5,510 bases of DNA from Chitinophagales bacterium (GTDB lineage Bacteria > Bacteroidota > Bacteroidia > Chitinophagales > JADIYW01), in the NCBI GenBank assembly GCA_020848315.1, contig JADLAH010000050.1:1-5510 (forward strand). Reading direction: 5' to 3'. The notes below the pieces were generated by a model that saw only the letters and a list, made by a program, of their open reading frames with translations, made no database searches and had not been told where the DNA came from. This document shows, one piece after another, positions 1 to 5,510 of the stretch (positions within the stretch are counted from its first letter, which is position 1; each line of letters starts with the position of its first letter). A program made the position numbers and the translations under genes.

Positions 1-89
1 ATGAACAGCAATACCAGGTAGGAGATGCCTTCAATAATGGCTATCAGTCGGAAACGACCTAAGGTAGTGGAGAGTAAACTTTCAGACAT
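1..89 (-). CDS. DUF3817 family membrane protein (N-terminal fragment, cut by window edge)
   Basis: Reading the minus strand from an ATG at 89-87 gives 29 complete codons, open through the left edge. After a short polar start (MSESLLST) the peptide reads GRFRLIAIIEGISYL and continues into a Val/Leu/Phe-rich stretch. The pattern xxRFRxIAxxEGxSxLxLLF is the hallmark of the first transmembrane helix of DUF3817 proteins. These are small integral membrane proteins of about 90-110 residues with no established biochemical role; some are annotated as YdzA/YkuI-like or simply as membrane proteins. The start was chosen because the motif normally lies about 10 residues from the N-terminus. A TATCTTTG promoter element also lies 15 bp upstream. 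The gene is divergent from the dehydrogenase gene to its right. Only about a quarter to a third of the protein is visible, so the family call rests on this single motif. Confidence 0.75.
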   Translation of the reverse strand, partial: MSESLLSTTLGRFRLIAIIEGISYLVLLF

Positions 90-104
90 ATTGCAGATTT
101 TGCG

Positions 105-112
105 CAAAGATA
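105..112 (-). promoter_or_regulatory. Candidate Bacteroidota -7 promoter element for the DUF3817 gene
   Basis: On the minus strand these bases read TATCTTTG, a full match to TAnnTTTG, the -7 element used by the Bacteroidota primary sigma factor. It ends 15 bases before the ATG at 89, which would leave a leader of roughly 10 nucleotides. I could not find a clear TTG-type -33 element at the expected 17-23 base spacing, so only the -7 box is called. Confidence 0.5.
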
Positions 113-225
113 GATTTAATCCTGCATAATCCGGAGTTACAGATGGGCTTTAAGGGTTTTTAACGATTGATGTACTTATGTATAAACGCAATCCTGTTGC
201 TGTTAGATTGCACCACAACTTTTCA

Positions 226-256
226 TTGCACTTCTCCTTTATATCCTGTAATTTTG
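226..256 (+). promoter_or_regulatory. Candidate Bacteroidota promoter (-33 TTG / -7 TAATTTTG) for the dehydrogenase operon
   Basis: TAATTTTG at 249-256 matches the -7 consensus TAnnTTTG in full. A TTG at 226-228 lies 20 bases upstream, within the usual spacing for the -33 element. Transcription would start near 261-264, giving a leader of about 12-15 nucleotides before the ATG at 276. The leader is A/T-rich with no Shine-Dalgarno sequence, as is normal in this phylum. The promoter would serve both the dehydrogenase and the VF530 gene behind it. Confidence 0.6.
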
Positions 257-275
257 CTGTCTAAATAACTGAAAT

Positions 276-1319
276 ATGACAGCAGCGAAAGGATATGCGG
301 TACATCACGCAAAAGATACTTTGAAGCCATGGGACTTTGAACGCAGGGAAGTAGGACCTAATGATGTGCAGATAGAGATTGCCTACTGTGGTGTTTGCCA
401 TTCAGACATCCATCAGGTGCGCAGCGAATGGGGGCCGTCTATTTATCCGATGGTGCCCGGCCATGAAATTGTCGGACGCATCACAAAAGTAGGCAGTGCT
501 GTTACGCGTTTTAAAGAAGGTCAGTTGGCAGGTGTCGGCTGTATGGTGGATTCCTGTCAGGAATGCGGCAATTGCAAAGGCGGACACGAACAGTTTTGTG
601 AAACAGGCAAACTCGTATGGACTTATAATGCCATCGGCAGAGATGGTTTGCCTACTTATGGCGGCTATTCCAACCGCATTGTCGTAGATCAGCATTTTGT
701 ATTGTCCGTATCCGATAAGTTGCCGCTCAGTGGTGTAGCGCCATTGCTTTGCGCAGGTATTACTACTTATTCTCCGCTGCGAAAATGGAAAATCAGCAAA
801 GGACACCGCGTAGGTGTGCTGGGACTCGGTGGACTGGGACACATGGCCGTGAAATTTGCAGTGGCATTCGGTGCGGAAGTGACGGTGCTGAGTACCTCTC
901 CGAATAAAGAACAGGATGCCCTTAAATTAGGCGCGCATAAATTCTGTGTCACCAAAGATGCGGAACAGGTAAAACAACTGACGAATTATTTTGATTTTAT
1001 CATCGATACGGTATCAGCTCCGCACAATTATGATATGTACCTCAAAATGCTGCGCATGAATGGTGTGCATATTTGTGTCGGTATTCCGCCGGAGCCTATT
1101 CAGATTACAGGATTCATGCTGCTGACCAACGGACGTTCCATCACCGGATCTTCGATTGGAGGCATTCCGGAAACCCAGGAAATGCTGGATTTCTGCGCGC
1201 AACACAACATTACCTCCGATGTTGAAGTGATTGATATCAGCTATATCAACGATGCGTATGAGCGCATGATAAAAAATGATGTGAAATACCGTTTTGTAAT
1301 TGATATGAAAACCCTGTAG
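276..1319 (+). CDS. Zinc-dependent NAD(P)-dependent alcohol dehydrogenase / aldehyde reductase (MDR superfamily, YahK/CAD type)
   Basis: This 347-residue protein is a full-length cytosolic medium-chain dehydrogenase that should interconvert aldehydes and primary alcohols using a nicotinamide cofactor. The N-terminal GroES-like catalytic domain carries the catalytic zinc ligands C41 (in CGVCHSD), H63 (in [13 protein letters not shown]) and C159 (in [10 protein letters not shown]). The four structural-zinc cysteines C94, C97, C100 and C108 are all present. The Rossmann domain follows, with GLGGLG at 183-188. The segment S206-T207-S208 plus K211 after the second strand resembles the NADP(H)-phosphate-binding S-x-S...K of cinnamyl alcohol dehydrogenases, so a preference for NADPH is inferred. 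Blocks such as [13 protein letters not shown] (295-307) and VKYRFVID near the C-terminus closely resemble E. coli YahK, a broad aldehyde reductase; strict orthology was not tested. The ATG at 276 fits the family N-terminus and sits 19 bases behind a promoter box. The next gene starts one base after the stop. Confidence 0.96.
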   Translation: MTAAKGYAVHHAKDTLKPWDFERREVGPNDVQIEIAYCGVCHSDIHQVRSEWGPSIYPMVPGHEIVGRITKVGSAVTRFKEGQLAGVGCMVDSCQECGNCKGGHEQFCETGKLVWTYNAIGRDGLPTYGGYSNRIVVDQHFVLSVSDKLPLSGVAPLLCAGITTYSPLRKWKISKGHRVGVLGLGGLGHMAVKFAVAFGAEVTVLSTSPNKEQDALKLGAHKFCVTKDAEQVKQLTNYFDFIIDTVSAPHNYDMYLKMLRMNGVHICVGIPPEPIQITGFMLLTNGRSITGSSIGGIPETQEMLDFCAQHNITSDVEVIDISYINDAYERMIKNDVKYRFVIDMKTL

Positions 1320-1320
1320 C

Positions 1321-1542
1321 ATGACGGAACAAGCTAATAATCCGCTACATGGGAAAACACTGGAGATGATATTGAATGAACTGGTGGAATATTATGGATG
1401 GGAAGAGTTGGGATTTCGTATCAATATCCGTTGTTTTAATGAAAATCCAAGTATAAAATCCAGTCTGGTGTTTCTGCGTCGCACGCCGTGGGCAAGAGAG
1501 AAAGTGGAGCGTCTGTACCTGAAGATGCTGAAAAGAAGATAG
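1321..1542 (+). CDS. VF530-family (DUF2132) small DNA-binding protein
   Basis: This 73-residue protein contains the whole VF530/DUF2132 signature. [20 protein letters not shown] lies at residues 7-26, followed by [13 protein letters not shown], then [19 protein letters not shown] and a basic end (LKMLKRR). VF530 proteins, named after a Vibrio fischeri protein, are small, mostly helical and described as DNA-binding. Their cellular role is not established, and a nucleoid or accessory regulatory role is only a guess. The length equals the usual family domain with almost nothing added. The ATG begins one base after the dehydrogenase stop and lacks its own promoter or Shine-Dalgarno sequence, so co-transcription and probably coupled translation are likely. 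Its stop codon at 1540-1542 directly touches the stop codon of the convergent comEC gene. Confidence 0.93.
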   Translation: MTEQANNPLHGKTLEMILNELVEYYGWEELGFRINIRCFNENPSIKSSLVFLRRTPWAREKVERLYLKMLKRR

Positions 1543-1561
1543 TTACATTACTATCTCCTTT
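1532..1561. terminator. Candidate bidirectional terminator hairpin spanning two convergent stop codons
   Basis: Bases 1532-1543 pair with 1550-1561. The inner stem is 7 perfect base pairs (AGATAGT / ACTATCT), then comes one A/C mismatch, then four more pairs (AAAG / CTTT), around a 6-base loop (TACATT). On the plus strand the stem ends in CCTTT followed by GCTTTTTCATTT. On the minus strand it ends in TTCTTTTC. The structure covers the stops of both the VF530 gene and comEC, which have no spacer between them, so it could end transcription arriving from either side. The stem is A/T-rich and the minus-strand U-tract is short, so efficiency is uncertain. Confidence 0.55.
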
Positions 1562-3633
1562 GCTTTTTCATTTAAATCTACATAAGGCATATTGGCCTGT
1601 TCCAGCAGTCGTTTGTAGATGCGCAGATGCTTGCTGTCATTGTCAGTGGAAATAACGAGTTGTCGGTAATGGAAATTCCGTCTCACATACGCAGTGTCCA
1701 GATAGCAATTGTCACTGAGCAGTAAATAGTCGATATCTAGCGGGCCGGAGAATTGCTTTCTGGTATTGGTTTTTGTCAGCCGATAAAAACTGGTATTGGC
1801 TACCATCATAAAATTGCTGTCTGCCACACCGATGGCGGTAGTTGTATCCTGTTGTAAATATTGTGTATGCGTTTCCCGTATGCGAAAGACTCTTTCAGCC
1901 GGTTGCAGGTGAAAACTGTATTCCTTTTCCCGGATCGTATCGGAACAATAGAGCCACTGCTGTCCGCGTTGACTGTATCCGATCACCAGTTTTTTAGGTA
2001 CGCTGTACAGTACCAGTCGTTCTTTCCGGTGTTGCGCTATGGTATACTGAATGGATACGCCAACCACCAGCAGGCAAATCAACAGACTGACAGGCAACAG
2101 GATTTTCTTTTGTTGTGTAACATAAAATGTGAATAACAGTACGGCAGCCAGCAGCAATACCAGTTGTAATTCGGTCAGGTATAAGCCGTAGATTTTGCCC
2201 AGCGGTAAGTCGGCCATAAAATAGGTCATGGCAATAAACAACGTGATAATTTTAGCGTTCAGCCACCCGATAAGTGTTGCAGCCGGTGGAATAAAGCTGA
2301 ATGGTATCAGCGCAATTCCCAGCCACAAGATCAGCGTAGACAGCGGAATAGCAAAGATATTGGCCAGTAAAAAATACGTTGGGAAATTGCCGAAATAGTA
2401 AATGCTGAGCGGCACCGTAAAGCATTGCGCGGCAATGGATGCCGACCACAGCTGCCAGGTCCAGTCAATCGCTTTATTCGGGTAGTAATACAGCGCGTAG
2501 ATGGGCTTTGTGAAAATAAATAAGCCCAGCATCGCGAGATAGGAGAGTTGAAATCCGATATCAAAAAGCTGATTGACATCGAGCAGCAACTGAAGTAATG
2601 CGGCACCGGCGAGAATATTGAGTTGGTTCACATATTCTTTGTTCAGCCGCCCATAGTTGAGTAAACTGAATAAAATAGCGGCTCGCACACAGGCGGCGGA
2701 GAGTCCGGTGATAAACGCGAACATCCATATGAACAGGGTGATGAACAGAAATTTACCGATTTCAATTCTTCTGTTTTTATTCGGAATGAAACGCAGCAGG
2801 AACAGCAACATGGCGTATATGATACCTACATGCAGACCGGATACGGACAGGATATGCAGGATGCCCGTGTAGGCAAAAGCATTGTACAATTCCATGTCGA
2901 TATCCGCACGATGTCCCAATAATATGCCATCAGCGAGCGCGAACTGGTCATCGCCGGGAATATATTTTTTCAGGATAGCCTGTACCCATAATCCAGCTTC
3001 ATGGCTGATTCTGCGCAGGTGCATGGCGGTATGCTTGCGCACTGGCTCGAAATAGTCGGAAGCCAGGTATTGCTGATGGAAAATTCCTTTATGCTCCAGG
3101 TATTTCCGGTAGTTGAACTGTCCCGGATTTTTGGGCGGTTCTACCTGCTGATAGCGGAGCGAAAATAAAATCTCGTCACCTAATTCCAGCTGTTTGGATA
3201 GGCTGTCTTTTTCCAGATACACGAGCAATAACCCCGTGGCTTTCTGTGCTTTGAAAGTACTGTCTGCATATATTTCACGGATAGACAGTATTGATTTATA
3301 ACTTTTTTCTTTCTCTTCTAGTGGGCGGATAATAGTGCCTTTTGCATAAACAGCACTGTAATGGCTGAAATGTTGCGGTTGTTCCTCCAAGCGCTGCTGA
3401 GACATCAGCAGTCCGCCGGCGCTGGTTAATACGCCATACATCAGCCAGGTATTTGCCTTTCTGCTGATTGGATGCGTGTTGCGAAAATGGGTGATTAGAA
3501 AAGTAACGAAGAGCAACAGGCAGGCAATCAGCCATTGAATGGTGCTGAGTGGCGAGAAATAACCCAATAGTAATCCGCCCAGGAATGGCAGTAAAATTCT
3601 TACTAAAGGAAGATGTATGCTTTTATACTTCAC
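1543..3633 (-). CDS. comEC: ComEC/Rec2 family DNA-uptake channel protein, without a catalytic metallo-beta-lactamase domain
   Basis: This 696-residue polytopic inner-membrane protein is the predicted channel that carries single-stranded DNA into the cytoplasm during natural transformation. Two hydrophobic helices lie near residues 10-30 and 32-50, and a third near 62-78. A DUF4131-like extracytoplasmic region follows, ending in PPKNPGQFNYRKYLEHKGI (166-184). The Competence domain (PF03772) covers about 230-530. Its motifs are GILLGHRADI (236-245), HILSVSGLHVG (260-270), TGLSAACVRAAI (309-320) and FDIGFQLSYLAMLG (357-370), with many membrane helices. The soluble tail (about 536-696) is short. 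At DYLLLSDN (635-642), where full-length ComEC has the SHxDxDH metal site, no HxHxDH is present. Translation begins at GTG (3633-3631); an in-frame TAA lies two codons upstream and no earlier ATG exists. No Shine-Dalgarno sequence is visible. A terminator separates it from yidC upstream. Confidence 0.93.
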   Translation of the reverse strand: MKYKSIHLPLVRILLPFLGGLLLGYFSPLSTIQWLIACLLLFVTFLITHFRNTHPISRKANTWLMYGVLTSAGGLLMSQQRLEEQPQHFSHYSAVYAKGTIIRPLEEKEKSYKSILSIREIYADSTFKAQKATGLLLVYLEKDSLSKQLELGDEILFSLRYQQVEPPKNPGQFNYRKYLEHKGIFHQQYLASDYFEPVRKHTAMHLRRISHEAGLWVQAILKKYIPGDDQFALADGILLGHRADIDMELYNAFAYTGILHILSVSGLHVGIIYAMLLFLLRFIPNKNRRIEIGKFLFITLFIWMFAFITGLSAACVRAAILFSLLNYGRLNKEYVNQLNILAGAALLQLLLDVNQLFDIGFQLSYLAMLGLFIFTKPIYALYYYPNKAIDWTWQLWSASIAAQCFTVPLSIYYFGNFPTYFLLANIFAIPLSTLILWLGIALIPFSFIPPAATLIGWLNAKIITLFIAMTYFMADLPLGKIYGLYLTELQLVLLLAAVLLFTFYVTQQKKILLPVSLLICLLVVGVSIQYTIAQHRKERLVLYSVPKKLVIGYSQRGQQWLYCSDTIREKEYSFHLQPAERVFRIRETHTQYLQQDTTTAIGVADSNFMMVANTSFYRLTKTNTRKQFSGPLDIDYLLLSDNCYLDTAYVRRNFHYRQLVISTDNDSKHLRIYKRLLEQANMPYVDLNEKAKEIVM

Positions 3634-3637
3634 GAGT

Positions 3638-3645
3638 TAAATATA
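3638..3645 (-). promoter_or_regulatory. Weak candidate -7 element next to the comEC start
   Basis: The minus strand reads TATATTTA, seven of eight matches in form to TAnnTTTG with the final G replaced by A. It ends only four bases before the GTG start, so transcription from it would begin at or within the start codon and give a leaderless or nearly leaderless message. No convincing -33 TTG is placed upstream because the yidC terminator occupies that space. Treat this as tentative. Confidence 0.2.
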
Positions 3646-3664
3646 CATACATCTATTTAAAATA

Positions 3665-3693
3665 AAAACACCGCCATATGCGGGCGGTGTTTT
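3665..3693 (-). terminator. Intrinsic terminator of yidC
   Basis: An 11-base-pair perfect stem (3665-3675 with 3683-3693) has a G/C-rich core, ACCGCC / GGCGGT, extended by A-T pairs around a 7-base loop. On the minus strand the hairpin is followed by a T-rich run (TTTTTATTTTAAAT). It lies about 22 bases after the yidC stop at 3716-3718 and before the comEC start at 3633. The plus-strand side also ends in TTTTATTC, so the element could act in both directions, but no plus-strand gene approaches it. It fills most of the 82-bp yidC-comEC gap. Confidence 0.88.
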
Positions 3694-3715
3694 ATTCGTT
3701 TTCACTGATTATGGT

Positions 3716-5510
3716 TTATTTTCCCTTTTTCAGTTCCTGTTGCTGTTTCATCATTTCCTGCATTTTCTGCTGGAAGGCGCTTTGTTTAACAGGCTTTTTC
3801 TTGTTTTCCTGAATTTGCAGATGTATCTGTGCTTCATCCACAAAGAACTTCTGGATAATCCAGTTTTGTCCGATAGTCAGGATGTTGAACAGGAAGTAAT
3901 AATAACTCAATGCGGCCGGCTGTTTGTTGAAGATAAACAACAACATGAACGGCATCACATACATCATGATTTTCATCTGCTGTGCCATGAAGTCGTTGTC
4001 GCCGGAAGTAGGCTGCGACTGACTGGATATTTTTGTCACTACTACAGAGGATACAGCCATCAGAATGGTGAATAAGCTGATATGATTACCAAGGTAGGTG
4101 CTGACAAGTGGGATATGTGTGCTCCACGAGAAAATGGAATCAAAGCTGGATAAGTCTTTCGCCCAAAGGAAAGGCTGTTGTCTCAGTTCAATAGTTGCCG
4201 GGAAGAAACGATACATCGCAATCAGAATAGGCATCTGCAAGAGCATCGGCAGACAGCCACCAAATGGACTCACGCCGGTCTGACTGTACAATTCCATTTG
4301 TTTTTGTCCATATTCGGCCTGATTCGGGTATTTCTTTTTCAGTTCATCCAGCTCCGGTTTCAGCACTTTCATTTTAATCATGGAAAGCGTGGATTTGTAG
4401 GTGAACGGGAAAGTCACCAGTTTGATGGATAATGCCAGTAACAGGATAATAATACCGTAGTTGGTGATAAACTTACTCAGTACATGGAAAATAGGAATGA
4501 TAAAATATTTATTGATCAGTCCGAGGATGCTTCCGCCCAACGGAATAATCTTGTCGAGGCCAACATTGAATGATTTTAGATCGTTAAACTTGTTCGGACC
4601 TGTATATAATTGCATCGGAAAACTGAACGCATTGCTGCCGTTGAATGGAATCTGCAATGTCGCCATCACTTCCTTGTTTACCTGTGTATTTTCTTTGGGA
4701 ACGATGGTTTTCAAAGTAGCATTGGTAGCAAAAGCTTCTTTATCCGCAATCAGAGACGTGTTGAAGAATTTCTGTTTGAAGGCCACCCATTTCAGCTGTT
4801 TCTCCATCTTTTCTTCATCATCACCGCCCATGGATAAATAATCTTCTTCCTTATCCGTATTCATATAGTGTACGGTAGAGTTGGCGCGCTGATCTTCAAT
4901 GCCGCCTTCCTGAGATGGCATGGTTTGTCCCCAGTGTAAAGTCAGGTAAGACGCATTTCTCGGGATAATATCGCCGAAGTTCATCGCGTTGATGGTGAAA
5001 TTGGCCGCATAACCTTTGCCATTCAATACATAGTGATGTTCGTAGGTTTTGCCATTGCCGAGGTCAATTTTAAAGATAACATCCAGTTTTTCCGCGCCGC
5101 TGATTTTCTGAGATGAGCTGGCGGTGGCGAAATATAACTGTTGTGTTTCAATCGTTTTCTTGCTGTCATTGGATACGAAGCTGAGGTTGAAGTTATTACC
5201 CTTATCTTCAAACAAAACCAATGGTTTACCTTCAAAAGTTTCGTAGCCTTTCAGTACCACTTTTTTCAGTACGCCGCCTTTATTGGAAAAAGTGTAAATG
5301 CAGTTTTCATTTTCAATGGTAATGAGCTGTTCGCTTCCGTTGGCAAATGCCGCGAAGGTACCCAGTTGAGCGGTCTGCACAGAGTCAGTTGCCGCAGCCG
5401 GAGCAGCAGGCGTGTTGGTGCCGGTAGTAGATTTGCTGCTGTCACCGGCCGGATATTGGGCGGTAGTCTTCGCTGTTTCAGGATGCGCTTTTTTGAATTG
5501 CGCTTCCTGA
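3716..5510 (-). CDS. yidC: Membrane protein insertase YidC/Oxa1 family (N-terminus beyond window edge)
   Basis: YidC inserts and folds inner-membrane proteins, alone or with SecYEG. The frame is open through the right edge, giving 597 complete codons. Numbering starts at the first complete codon (5509-5507). Residues 1 to about 45 are a polar Ala/Thr/Pro/Ser-rich linker. The periplasmic beta-sandwich domain (PF14849) spans about 50-315. The conserved 60KD_IMP/Oxa1 core (PF02096) covers about 345-560: a helix at 352-368, a basic cytoplasmic hairpin (375-408), the signature FGGCLPMLLQMPILIAMYRFF (416-436), then helices near 477-495, 514-531 and 534-553. The tail is Lys/Gln-rich and basic. The hydrophilic-groove charge is K363, where E. 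coli has R366. The missing part should be only the first signal-anchor helix, roughly 30 residues, judged from typical Bacteroidota YidC. A GTG at 5380 is internal and not the start. Confidence 0.96.
   Translation of the reverse strand, partial: QEAQFKKAHPETAKTTAQYPAGDSSKSTTGTNTPAAPAAATDSVQTAQLGTFAAFANGSEQLITIENENCIYTFSNKGGVLKKVVLKGYETFEGKPLVLFEDKGNNFNLSFVSNDSKKTIETQQLYFATASSSQKISGAEKLDVIFKIDLGNGKTYEHHYVLNGKGYAANFTINAMNFGDIIPRNASYLTLHWGQTMPSQEGGIEDQRANSTVHYMNTDKEEDYLSMGGDDEEKMEKQLKWVAFKQKFFNTSLIADKEAFATNATLKTIVPKENTQVNKEVMATLQIPFNGSNAFSFPMQLYTGPNKFNDLKSFNVGLDKIIPLGGSILGLINKYFIIPIFHVLSKFITNYGIIILLLALSIKLVTFPFTYKSTLSMIKMKVLKPELDELKKKYPNQAEYGQKQMELYSQTGVSPFGGCLPMLLQMPILIAMYRFFPATIELRQQPFLWAKDLSSFDSIFSWSTHIPLVSTYLGNHISLFTILMAVSSVVVTKISSQSQPTSGDNDFMAQQMKIMMYVMPFMLLFIFNKQPAALSYYYFLFNILTIGQNWIIQKFFVDEAQIHLQIQENKKKPVKQSAFQQKMQEMMKQQQELKKGK

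Noticed and set aside
1..21. ATG at position 1 on the plus strand as a gene start
   Set aside because: The frame stops at a TAG after six codons (19-21), and the opposite strand carries a recognisable DUF3817 N-terminus.
402..842. 146-codon open frame on the minus strand inside the dehydrogenase gene
   Set aside because: It lies wholly within a gene whose zinc-ligand and Rossmann motifs are intact. Its translation shows no recognisable domain, and no promoter or start context supports it.
1861..2872. Small plus-strand frames (1861-2136, 2657-2872) opposite comEC as hidden small genes
   Set aside because: They overlap the conserved ComEC frame, have no promoter or family signature, and are explained by the base composition of the opposite strand.
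3740..4841. Several plus-strand open frames of 61-126 codons opposite yidC (3740-4075, 4098-4283, 4178-4432, 4461-4841, 4610-4837)
   Set aside because: All are antisense to the conserved YidC reading frame. They overlap one another in different frames, look like translations of complementary hydrophobic codons, and show no family motif.
5378..5380. GTG at 5380-5378 as the yidC start codon
   Set aside because: The frame stays open for 43 more codons to the window edge and encodes a linker typical of YidC. Starting at the GTG would remove the N-terminal signal-anchor helix that Bacteroidota YidC proteins carry.
1..5510. Mobile element, CRISPR array, tRNA or toxin-antitoxin module
   Set aside because: I found no transposase-like frame, no terminal inverted repeats, no regularly spaced repeats, no tRNA cloverleaf and no paired small genes resembling a toxin and antitoxin.

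Overview
The window looks like ordinary chromosomal DNA from a member of the Bacteroidota, probably a Chitinophagaceae-like lineage. Three things point there. Good matches to the Bacteroidota -7 promoter element TAnnTTTG lie just upstream of two gene starts. No start codon has a recognisable Shine-Dalgarno sequence; the leaders are A/T-rich. The YidC and ComEC proteins also have the architecture typical of that phylum. The lineage is inferred from these features only; no database was searched.

Layout, left to right. Positions 1-89 (minus strand) hold the first 29 codons of a DUF3817 membrane protein that runs off the left edge. A 186-bp divergent intergenic region (90-275) follows, with one candidate promoter facing each way. 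On the plus strand, 276-1319 encodes a zinc-dependent, YahK/CAD-type NAD(P)-dependent alcohol dehydrogenase (aldehyde reductase). One base after its stop, 1321-1542 encodes a 73-residue VF530-family (DUF2132) DNA-binding protein. The two probably form a short operon. On the minus strand, 1543-3633 encodes a ComEC/Rec2-type DNA-uptake channel protein. Its stop codon abuts the VF530 stop with no base between them, and a hairpin covering both stops could terminate transcription from both sides. Finally, 3716 to beyond 5510 (minus strand) encodes the membrane protein insertase YidC, lacking only its N-terminal signal-anchor beyond the right edge. A strong intrinsic terminator at 3665-3693 separates yidC from comEC.

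Functionally the window combines housekeeping membrane biogenesis (YidC), DNA uptake (ComEC), a redox enzyme and a small DNA-binding protein. I see no mobile element, CRISPR array, tRNA or rRNA, and no convincing undescribed system. The most notable points are the zero-spacing convergent junction with its shared hairpin, the reduced C-terminal domain of ComEC, and the pairing of the dehydrogenase with the VF530 gene.
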